Shown: positions 1 through 13,850 of the stretch, piece after piece
Layout: each line of letters opens with the position of its first letter
Numbering within the stretch: the stretch's first letter is position 1
Assembly (NCBI RefSeq): GCF_028858725.1
Contig: NC_084776.1
Location: 806,001 to 870,000 of the forward strand
Direction: 5' to 3'
Length of the DNA: 64,000 nucleotides
From: Colius striatus
Taxonomy: Eukaryota; Chordata; Aves; Coliiformes; Coliidae
Made by a program: the position numbers and the translations under genes
Notes under the pieces: model-generated
The model's database searches: none
The model's input: only the letters and a program-made list of their open reading frames with translations
Told to the model about the DNA's origin: nothing

Positions 1-3000
1 GAGCAGCTCCCGTTCGGGACCCGCCTCGAGCAGGTCCAGCTCTTGGCTCCTCACTCCGTGCTCTCCCTCCAGGAACGGGAAGGAAAGGAACTTGAGGAAC
101 CCACTCGTCCCGGTGGGGGCACGTCCTGTTGAGCCCCACAGCCCCGCACCGAGCTGCTGTCGGATCGGTTCTCTTCAAGAGCCCTCCGGTTACTGCATCC
201 CCTTTGCCATTCAGCCCTTCCATAGAGACTCTTTGTCTCGTGGGCAGCCAGCTCACCCTTCGCCTGGCCGCTCCCCCCAGCCCACGCCTAGAGGGGAAGT
301 CTGCTTCCCACGGCCTCATCGTGCCGCCCCCCACCTTGGCATTGGGCTCCCCAAGCACAAGGGATGATGTCCCGTGCAACAAAACCTGTTTCGTGGACTA
401 GAGAGGTGCACAAAGCAGAGGTGAAATTGCCTTTCCAGGGAAAGAAGGAAAGAAAGGAGTTAAGCCTGTTAGTCCGAAGCCAGAAAAGGCGATGCCACGG
501 CCAAGAGTTCTTGGTCCCAAACCCGGACGGGAGATGGAAATGGTTCCCGTGATAATGCTCCTTTCTGCTCGGCCGTTGCTGCAAACCACAAATTGCTGCT
601 CGCAGCACAAACCATGGCAATGTGATACACTAGATTAGATGTCTCTTGTTGGCTCTCTCTGCGCTGCGTTTGCTAAGAGCTATTTCTGAGTTCTGCGAGT
701 TAAAGCACCTTCAAGAAGCAGAGCATCAAACGCTGGAAAACTGGGTCTGCTTCGGGTTGCAGGAGTACAAAAATTAAACCATCAGGAGCACGGAGACCGT
801 GGAGCGAGTGAAGAATGCTTCAAAGCTCAGAGGGACCCCCAGGGAGGGTTAAAAATGGCTCAGGGTCAGGTTAAGCCTTTAAAGTCAAGATAAGATCCTG
901 TTCCAGCAGCCCGCCGGGGAGAGCCAGGGCACCTCTGGGGTCCGACCGCCACCACGCCGGCTTCTCCCGGTGAACCCATCGTGGACCTCCCCGGTTCAGC
1001 CGTCGCTGGTGGCTCCACGTGCAGAAGGACCCGAGCGGAGGCGGGTGGTTGTGCGGCCAAATCCACGCAGGGCAGCGGCTGCGAGGTACACAGCTGATGT
1101 GGAAGCAGAAGCCTGGCTCCTGCAGATGGATGAGCACATCAGAGACAGCCTCTCCTCCTTCACTTCTCAAGCCCTGTGCGGTTACTATCCCCTGTGACAA
1201 CGTTTATCAGTATAGGTGAAAGTCACCATTTATTTGATGGTTTGAGGGGTTTCAATGGCTCCCTGGTACAAACCTTCCCTCTCCGAAGCTCCTGGTTGGT
1301 GTTTGACGGCATCTGACGCTCATTGCCTCTTAAAAAAATTCCTTTAGCCAAAACAGGAATGCACCTTTTCCCAAGCCCCCGGGGCTGTGAGCTCTGTGCG
1401 GGGCTTGGGGAGCGCGCTCCCCTCGACAGCACCCCGGAAACAGGAGAGAGAGACACCAGCAAAGACACCCGGAGATTTTGCCCCAAAAGGGGCGGGGGGG
1501 AAACCTCAACCCAAACCTCCATCTCCTGATACCACAATGTCCGGCTCCCACCAAGACCGTTTCCAGATTTCCTCCTGCTCTCTCCCAGCACCGGGGATTG
1601 CTGCCCGCCGCGGTCCCCCGAGGGGTGTGTGGGGGTGTGCAGAGCCCACCCTGCAGCCCAGCCCGCGGACTCGCCGCCCCCCTGCCCCGCCGGCAGCTCC
1701 ACTGCCCGCCCCCCCGAGCTCTCACCCCCGCGGCTGTTCAACCCTCCAGCCCCCAGCAGCATCAGTTTTGTACTATCTAAAGCAGCTGGGGACTGATTCT
1801 GCCTCGGAGCTGGTACGGCGATGCCCACGCGGTGTGACACTGAGCCACGGAGCATCTCCCCCTGCCTGGGGCAGGACCAGCCCGGTCCCAGTGGCCATCC
1901 CGGCTCTAGTGCTGGCTATCCTGTGCTCATCCGACCGCTACCAGCATCTGGAAGGAGAGAAGTGCAGAGCCCAGATTTCCACCCTGGCCTCTCAGCCCTC
2001 AGAGCAGTTTGTGGTGGGCAATTTTCCCATAGAGAGGTGATTTTTGAAGTGTGGGCAATCCTGGTTCTCCTATACTTGTGCTTCATGATTGAGAGCAACA
2101 CAGGCCTGCTCTGGGCACAGTCAGAGGGGAAGGAGCAAAGCTCAGCAGCCCAGGGCCCTTCTCTGGGCAAAACCCCATCTGGGGGCAGGTTGTTCCCTCT
2201 GGGAGATCTGGGCTGTGGCTCATTTCACGGCTGTTACTGAGCACACCTTCTTGTGTCACACATGCCGGGCTTGGTCCTGCTGCAGATGAAGGTGGGGTGT
2301 CCATTGGCTACCCAGGAGATGGAGCTTTACATTGGCACAAGAACTTTTTGTTCAGCACAGTCTTTATGTCAGCATTAAATACACGTTTGTTAAAGCTTCC
2401 ATCAGCTCAGATCCCCTCTTCAGGCTGCCTGTTAATGCATTTTATAACAATAACTCTTTCTAATTTACTTTATCTGTAGGGCTTCTCTGCCTTGGCTGCC
2501 ACAGCACAACAGCAATACCTCCTCAGGGTTTAGGTTAGTCCTTTTCCCACCTCCAGCTGAGCACTTCTGACTGAAGCACACCTACATCACTAAAGCTGCA
2601 TCCACGCTTGGGCCATGGTGATGTATAAACACCTTGGAAAGTGGGACTGTGGCTGTACCCCCTTCCCAGTACCACCCTGGGATGGAGCCAGTAGCGCTGG
2701 CAAGGCTCTGTCTCAGTGCCCTGGCTGGGTCAGGATCTGTTGTCCAACCAGAGCCAGTGCTGTCCCTTCCAGAAGGTGTTTAATGGAGATACTGGAGAGT
2801 TTAGCAGTTGCTGATTAAGTTTCCTTCTCTCCCCACCCTTACACCCCACTGGTACTATCAGCTGGGATGGCACACAGCCCACTGTGCCAGAGATGCAGCT
2901 CCTGGGAGTCAGGGTGCTTCCTGGCAGGCTGCTCTGCACAGTACAGCGTGGTTTATGTGCCTGCTTGTTCAACAAAAATAAATCTTCATGTTTGTAGTTT

Positions 3001-6000
3001 GCTTTAAACTACATCAAGGTGTCAGCTGAGCTGACGGCTGCCTCTGAGAAACGACTTCTAGCAAATTGCTCCTGGGTGAGCCTGAGCTCTGCCCTGCAAT
3101 GGGAGGCACCGGAGGGTCTCAGCCCTGGGGGGAGACCCTGGCCACCCTCAGCCCCCACCAATGCCTGCTCCAAACCTTCATCACTATAGAGACCCATGTT
3201 TCTCTCCCATTTGCACCCAAAGGTGCACCCCTTCATTGCTCATGAGACCTCGCATGCCCACAGAGACCCAGGGCTGGCTCCTGTGAGCAGCCACACCATC
3301 AGGTCCCCATTTCCTTCCTGCCATCCCCTCTGCAGCAGGCTGCATGACCACCACAGCCTCTCTCCCAGGTCATCCAACCCTGTCCCCTTCCCCTGTCACT
3401 TCCTGCAGCAATCAGGGGGTCTCTCCTCAGGGGTGCAGTGAGGGGAGTCCAGGACCTGAGCCCCCATCTCTTCCACCCAACATCTTGCTCACATAACCAT
3501 TCTCACCGCACTGATGCTGCCCAAGGCCGAGCTCTGCTGCAGAGCCGTGTCTGGGTCAGATATCTCTGGTGGCAGCCATCTCCTCAACGTGTGAGCTGCT
3601 TTGTTTTGCCTTTAACAGGGTTCTCTCCAGCGCTGGGTGCAGGCAGCAGCTTTCCCATGCACAGGGCACCCTCCAGTCACTCGCTGAAGCTCTGGGAGCA
3701 ACTGGAGACGGTCTGGGAAACGTGCTGCCTTTTTCCTCTTCTGGTGCAAACATAAACAGAGCAGTGTCCTTGCGGTTGTCTCCTCCCGACACAGATCTTG
3801 CATGAATCTGGGCTGAATCCAAATGATCTTATCTGTGGAGGAGACTGAGGATTTCCTACCGCCAAAGCATTTTTCAGCTGTTCAGCCCAGAGGCAGCTCT
3901 GCAGGATGGGGGAGCTGAGAGGGCTCAGGGATGGGGCAGAGCTGAGTGAAGCCCCCTCACAACCCCTCGCACAACTGCCCCGCTTTGAGGGGGTGGCTGT
4001 GCTCAGGCCTTGCCCTCCTGCAGATGCTCTTCAAGACAGAGGGACACCAACCCCACCAAAACCCCAGCAACTCCCCTCAGACTGGCTACTGGACCAGTCT
4101 CATTGAATACAGTTTGACTTCCACCGGTTTCCAGCAGCCAACACGTGCGTGGCTGAGCTGTGCAGCCCCTGCTGTGCTCAAGGGGATGAGCCTGCAAAAA
4201 TGCAGCCTCAACAGCAGGTTGGCTTTTTTTTTCTTACCCTAACACAACCATGAATGCTTTACCTTGTTGCTTCTCCAGACAGGGAGAGATCCTGAGGCGA
4301 CCACATCCAGCAAAGTCACACATTCAGCTCCTGACATCACCCAGCGAAATGACAGAGAATAGGAAAAGGAACAGCCCCCAAAAATGTATGCACTGACTGC
4401 CTGGAGGGGCTGCCCCCACCCACACTGTGAGTGCCCCAACTGCCTGCTAAAACCCTTTACTTCCCACCCTGTATGGCCACTTCTCCAGGGAGAAGCTCCT
4501 CTTGCATTCCCAGTCTGGATCTGAAACTCTCCCAGTCCCCACGAGGCTGTTTGTTGTTCTGATTAAAAGACATCAGCTGTGTGCCGTGTGTTTATTTAAT
4601 GTCCTTCTCCTTAACAGCATCCTCACCCCAGAGATGCAACCTCTTCTACTGAGCCCCAGGGCTCACCCTGCCAGCTGCCCCGTGGCTGTTGCCTGGGGAT
4701 GCTGTTTCAGTTGCCTCCCGTGAAGCGGGGACTGCACCAACGCCCAGGCTCCAACCCAGCACCGCTGCAGACACCGGTACCACCGTGGCTGGGGAAGGGA
4801 GGACCTGAAAGCAGCTTTACAGAACAAATTTGCATTCCCTGCTCTCATCACAGCCCCGTGTGGATGGATGCATCCGACCTTTTCAGAAGAGCTGAAACGC
4901 GAACACAAATTCTCCTTTTAAATCAGCAAATGTTTGTCTGGAATAAATCCAAACCAAGCAGAGGTTAACGCATTCCTGGGAAATACATTAAATGTAGCAC
5001 ACACCAGGCTTCCTAATGGAGTGTGCTGATGCTCCATCTCGCCCTGGATCACTTTGATAACCATTGGAAGTCATAGTGGACTTCACATTAATTTGCTCAG
5101 TACAGGCATTTAGGTTTGATGCACTTAATATGGAGAGAGCACGGTATGAATAAGTAATTAATACCCTAAACACTTAACGTTTCCCAGCCAATTGGCACCA
5201 AGCAAGGGGAGCGGTGCATCTTTTAAACCAGTAACTACTTATCACACCTTTTGCTGCACAGGAAGCTGCTGGAGCTGTGATAAACATGATCAAACTATTA
5301 AGCTATAGAAATATCTGGCTCTGTGGTTTCCGGGAAACGGGGCCTCAAACACACCACAGCGGCTGCCAGCAGAGACGACACTTCAGGTGCCTCTGATGGA
5401 GCGGCACCGGGCACGGGGAAAGGAGGCTCAGAGGAACATTGTTTCCTTAAAAACCGGCAGCAAAATACACTCCCAGGCTGATACTGAGAGAACCACAAAC
5501 CTGCACGCGGTTATTCATCGCCACGATGATGCACCCACAGCCTAGAGAAGGGAGCTGCTGACCTGGCTCTCCACAGCAGCAGCGATGCTCGGGCTTCGGC
5601 CACGAGCCTCACCTTTAACAGGCACATCCTGCTACGTGTGACAAACCCCCTGGGTTTCATCTACCTCTGGCTAAAGAAAAAGTTGTCCCTCGGCAGCCCC
5701 TGAGCCCCGCAGCGCTGCCGCCTGCCCGGCCCCGCTCCTGGACTGGTTCCTGCCGCTGTCTGTCGGGCGGCACTTCCCCTTTCATCACTCTCAGCTGCCA
5801 TTCTGAGCATGCGTCTCCTCTGCCATGCCATTTTTTTGTTTTCAGATAACCATTAGCTTAATTAATCAAGGGGAATGCATCATTTCGGATTGTCTGCTCT
5901 GCCGGCTGAGCCTGGGACCGGAGGGAAACGCTCCCCCCCAAACCACCCCAGGCACCTCCCTGGCATGGGATGGGGATCACCAGCCCCTGGCACCTGCTCT

Positions 6001-7640
6001 TCAGCACCCTCAGCTGCTGCTGCCTCTGCCCCACACACACACGGCCCCGCTGACACGTAGAACTGATTAAAACCCTCTTAGGATTCCACACAGCTAACAG
6101 ACAAAATGTTGATTTTAGTCAGAGTTGACCGATTTCCACTCGCTCTCAGTGCACACACAATGAGGATTTGGGGGCTCTGTGCAGGCAGGTGACAACCACG
6201 GGCACTGAACATATTGCACAAGTTTCCACCCGCTTTGAAGCATCAACTGAGACAAGGACTGAGCTGAGCTGGTGGTGCTGACCTTGCCCACACTGACAGC
6301 TTTAACCAGACGGGTGGCCTGGAGATTTCTTTCTGGTGGAGCCATTCCCATCACCACAGGAGCACACTGAGCAGACCTGAGCTACACCAGACCAAAACCA
6401 ACACCCGCAACAACAGTGTCCACAGTTGAGATCTTCCCACTATGGCTGCCCCAGCTGAGAAAATGGTCATTTTTCCCTCAATTTAACCCAAGCTGCCTCG
6501 GAAAAGTGCTCTGGCTCGAGAACACCTGGAGGCAAGACTTGGGCTGACACAGCCCAGGCTGTGGTTCCCACCAGGGACAAGCCCCAGCAGATGCCAACTC
6601 GCTGGATGCTGAGGTCACATAACCCTCAGGATTTACAAAGGAACAGCTGCCAAGAGGATTTTTGTATTTATTGAAATAAAATGACGCCTGGGAAGACGAC
6701 TATGTGGCCCAGAAGTGGGCAGCACGAGGAGAAGGGGTCCATTTTCGCTTTGGGAGCAGATGCTGTGCCACTGCTGCTCCATCTCAGGCTCTTGCACAGG
6801 GGGGACAGACAGTTCCCGCAGAACCACGGGGTCTGCCTGACCCAAAGCAATTAATTCTCACAAGGTGGACACTCTTGTCTGTACACATGAATGTGCCATC
6901 AGCAATGCTGCAACTAAGCTCTCTTCTGGAAGAGAAATCAATGTAAAGCAAAAGCCCTGGATGAGAAAGGCTGGCAACTGAGGCAGCTTGGCAAGAGGGA
7001 AGTTACCATGGGAGCCCTCAGCAGTGCTTGGGGGGAGCAGGGACTGGGTGCTGCATCTCAGCCCCTGCAGACAGGCTCCAGGGGCACCCTGCTGAGCTGC
7101 CACCTTCCTGGGAGCCATTTTGTAAAGAATTAGCTCTGTGCTGCATTTCCAGTGCACTCCAGCAATTATTAATCCAGTGCAGAGGCATCTGCATGGTTTT
7201 TAATGGAATTTGGACCATCTTCCTTTCTGGAGAAGTTCAACTTGTCTGATCATGACCCTCCCTGGGTCAGGGGACAGGGTGGCACAGGCAGGCTGGGAAT
7301 CAGCGATGGCCTGTCGACCACAGCCACTTCCCTGTGCCCCCAGCAGCCTTCCAGCTCTCCCAGCACAGCCCATGTGGCTCTGGAGAAGCCCAGCCTTGCC
7401 TCGGCATCGCGGCGAGCACCAAAGCCCCGGCTCCCCAAGCCCGGCTGGCAGCGGGAGGACACAGGGTGCCCTCCCAGCCGCGGGCAGCTCGCTGCCAGAC
7501 GCATTTTTGGGGGGAAGCCAGAACTACATTTGATCCGCTGCACCTCGGAGCCGGTTTGACCTGCAGGTACGTGCCGTGGGGCAGCCCGGCCGCAGCCTGC
7601 CGCGCACCCTCCAGATGCGGTAACAAACGCACTCCGAACC
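1..7640. other. Intergenic DNA downstream of CBX4
   Basis: I see no supportable gene here. Open frames are short and do not resemble known proteins. In mammals CBX8 lies beyond CBX4 on this side, but no chromodomain or C-box coding sequence is visible, so that gene would lie outside the window. The stretch is mostly GC-moderate unique sequence. AT-rich blocks at about 2,340-2,480, 4,880-5,240 and 5,825-5,885 carry homeodomain-like cores and stand out from their surroundings; they are discussed as possible conserved enhancers. No splice-consistent exon chain was found. Confidence 0.6.
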
Positions 7641-7824
7641 CCGGTAGCTTTTGTAAAGGTTTATAGTCCTTGGCAACGATTGCATTATACATTTCTTCCC
7701 CCTGTGACACAGCCCTCAGACCAGGAAGCGCCGGGGGCAGCTCGCGCTCCACCTCCCAGCAGCCGGGCTTTGCAATTCGATCTACACTAGCTGCAGAACA
7801 TCAAATGCACTTTCAACATCTCCA

Positions 7825-7830
7825 TTTAAT
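7825..7830 (-). terminator. CBX4: Candidate CBX4 poly(A) signal ATTAAA
   Basis: This is the first recognised hexamer variant downstream of the CBX4 stop on the minus strand, about 720 bases after it. That gives a plausible UTR length. No cleavage-site evidence can be read from sequence alone. Confidence 0.35.
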
Positions 7831-8120
7831 ATTTACATTCAAGCAATTAATAATTGGAAGCTTATAGTTTAGACATTTCTAATAGCAGCAGTTTCTATAA
7901 TAGCTCGTTTAGCTTTAGATAACCATTTTTTTTTTGCACATAGAAACACCACATGTGTACAGTATCAAAAAATATATACCAGGGATGGTCCTGCGGGGCG
8001 GAGGGAGGGCGAGGGGACGAGACTAACAAATGCTCAATGGTTAAAAAGGAGAACAGAAAATAGTCGTTTGATATAGTTTATAAGGTGATCTAGGGACTCC
8101 ATAAATCTAGGCTTTATATC

Positions 8121-8153
8121 TCATTATATAAATACCTACAAATAAATATATTA
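8121..8153 (-). promoter_or_regulatory. CBX4: AU-rich element in CBX4 3' UTR
   Basis: The minus strand reads as a run of overlapping UAUUUAU-type words with three AUUUA pentamers within about 30 bases. Such elements are known binding sites for AUF1, HuR and TTP-family proteins that control mRNA decay. Whether it acts on CBX4 mRNA is inference. Confidence 0.45.
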
Positions 8154-8550
8154 GCGTGGCCGGGAGAGCGACCAGCTTTCAGCTCAAACAATACATTTCA
8201 ATAACACCACGTACAAACGGGAGCAAGAATCACTCGACAAGTTAGCACTGTTAAAATATAATACTATAACTCTGAGTAACTGGCAGGCCCCATCCTCACG
8301 TGTCCCGGGGCAGTCCCCGGCCGTGGGCCGGGAGCCGTGGCGAGGGCACCCTGCGTGGCAGGGACAGCCACCGTGCCCGGCCCCGTCCCGGCGTCCCCTC
8401 GACGGGGAGGGCAGGCTCGGCCGCTGTGGCGCAGGCAGGGGGGCACGCGGGCTCCAGGGAAGGGGCACCAGTACCTTTAGAGGGAGGCTGTGGGGTCGGC
8501 GGCCCCGGGGACAGGCAGCAGCTCCCACAGGGAGCAGCCGCCGTCCCACC

Positions 8551-12209
<3,659 letters not shown>

Positions 12210-12329
12210 GCTGCAGCCGCGAGAGGCCGGGCCGGGCGTCCGCGGCCGCCGCTGCAGCCGAGCCGAGCTCCGGCTCCGGCAGCTCCCGCTGCCGACCCGA
12301 CAGACACTGAGCCCCGGCCGCCGCGGCAC

Positions 12330-12545
12330 CGCAACCCGTGCAAATCCCGGAGCGAGACGTCAGGGAGGCGGCGCCTCCCGGGCCCGGCTGCCCGTCAACG
12401 GCGGGGCCGGGGGATTGGCGCAGACCTGCCGGGGAGCGAGGCGGGGAGGGGGCGGGCGGGGGCCGGGCAGGAGCGGCGCGGAGGGGAGGGGAAGAGGGGG
12501 GGAGCACGGGCAGCCCGGCCCGCGCCCCACGCGTGACTCAGCACA
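12330..12545 (-). promoter_or_regulatory. CBX4: CBX4 core promoter motifs: CRE-like, CCAAT box, AP-1/MARE
   Basis: Upstream of the CBX4 ATG on the minus strand I see a CRE-like TGACGTC (12,356-12,362), a CCAAT box (12,414-12,418, reads GCCAATC) about 205 bases from the ATG, and TGCTGAGTCA (12,534-12,543), which satisfies both AP-1 and MARE/antioxidant-element consensus. No TATA box is visible, as expected in a CpG island. Binding is inference from motif match only. Confidence 0.5.
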
Positions 12546-13850
12546 GTCTCCCCCCGTTCGGTCCCGCGGGGCAGGTGCGCGACCCGTGCCGCCCGGAGGG
12601 GGTGCGGGAATCGGACGGGGGGTCCCGTCCGGAAGATGCGCGGGGTAGGAGGGATTCGCGTCGTGCCGGTGAGGGCCCGCTGTGGGGGATGAGCCCTCGA
12701 GAGAGCTCCACACCTCGCCACGTCGCGGGCCCGGAGCGGTGGCACCCACCCAGTGCACGGCCCGAACCCGCCGCCTCCTCCCGCAGGAAACGACCCGCAG
12801 CGGGAGCCGGGTGCGAGGGCGCGGCCCCGGGGAGCTCTCGCCCCGCGGCCGGTCCGGGGCTGCGCTGCTCGGTGGGTCCCTGCGGCCGCGGGGATGCCGG
12901 CCCGGAGGCACCCAGCGGCGGGGATCCCCCGCTGCAAGATGTCCGGAGCGCCCGTGGGCAGCGGGCCCGGGGCAGGTGACGGCGACTTTCCCTCGCCCGG
13001 TGCCGGAAGCCGCAAACGGCGGCGGCACGCGGGGACGGGCACGGGCAGCCCGGGGCGGGCGGCTCCGCGCCCTCGCTTCTCTTTGAACGGATTAAAGGGA
13101 ACAGGCTGAAGCCCACGCGTGTCCGCGCCGATCCGCGGCTTGCCGGCGGGGAGACCCCCAGCCGTTCCCCGCTCTGCTCCGGGAAACGTGGCGGTGCCGT
13201 TTGGAAAGCGACCTTCCCCCGGGCAGGTGGAGCGGGGCCGGCCGTGCCCGCGCCAGCACGCGGGGACGTTCCCGGTGCGGAGCCCCGGCGGCTCCGCGCA
13301 GCCCCCGTGGGGGTGGGCAGGGCCGGGTCTCCCCCGCGGGGCTGGACGGCGGCGACGGGCAGCTCCCAGGAGGGCGATGCCGGCGGGAGGCGGCCCCGCG
13401 GGGAGCCCCCAGACGCTCCCGGGACGTCTCGGCTCCCGAGGCTGGCCGAGTCCGCTCCCCGCAGGTGCCGGGGGACGCGCGGGGCGCCGCGGAGAGGAAC
13501 ACGGGACGGGACCGGAGCCCCCGCGCCCGGTGCGCGGCGCGGCCGCCACAGGGCCGGGCTGTGCTGGACGGGCGTCCCGGTGCCGCCGTCTGGGCTTTGC
13601 CGGGCCCCGGCGTCCCAGGGGCCGGGCGGCCGCTCCCGGAGGGGCTACCGGCAGCTCTCGCCGGGTGCGGGAGTGGCGGCGCCGAGCCCCAGCGGCTCCG
13701 GGGCCCCGAGCGGCTCCTCTGCCGGCGGTCGGGCGGCAGCGCCCGGTCACCCGAGGATGCTTCCGGGGCCGGTCCCGCCCCAGCATCGCCGGCTCGCTCG
13801 GTCGCCGTTTCGCTAGCGGGGTAGCCCCGGCCTGCGCCTTCGTCGGGGCC

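Larger units (their letters stand above)
7650..8550 (-). other. CBX4: CBX4 3' untranslated region (approximate)
   Basis: The 900 bases after the CBX4 stop codon are AT-rich in their distal part. On the minus strand they contain several AUUUA pentamers (8,121-8,153) typical of AU-rich instability elements. A polyadenylation hexamer variant ATTAAA lies at 7,825-7,830 (minus). No canonical AATAAA occurs on the minus strand between 6,680 and 8,550; the next is at 6,667-6,672. The low-GC, unique character continues to about 7,650, so cleavage could occur near 7,800 or further out. The end is therefore uncertain. Confidence 0.5.

Noticed and set aside
1-7640. Possible CBX8 coding exons near the left edge
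   Set aside because: No chromodomain or C-box sequence could be read on either strand, so CBX8 is not in this window.
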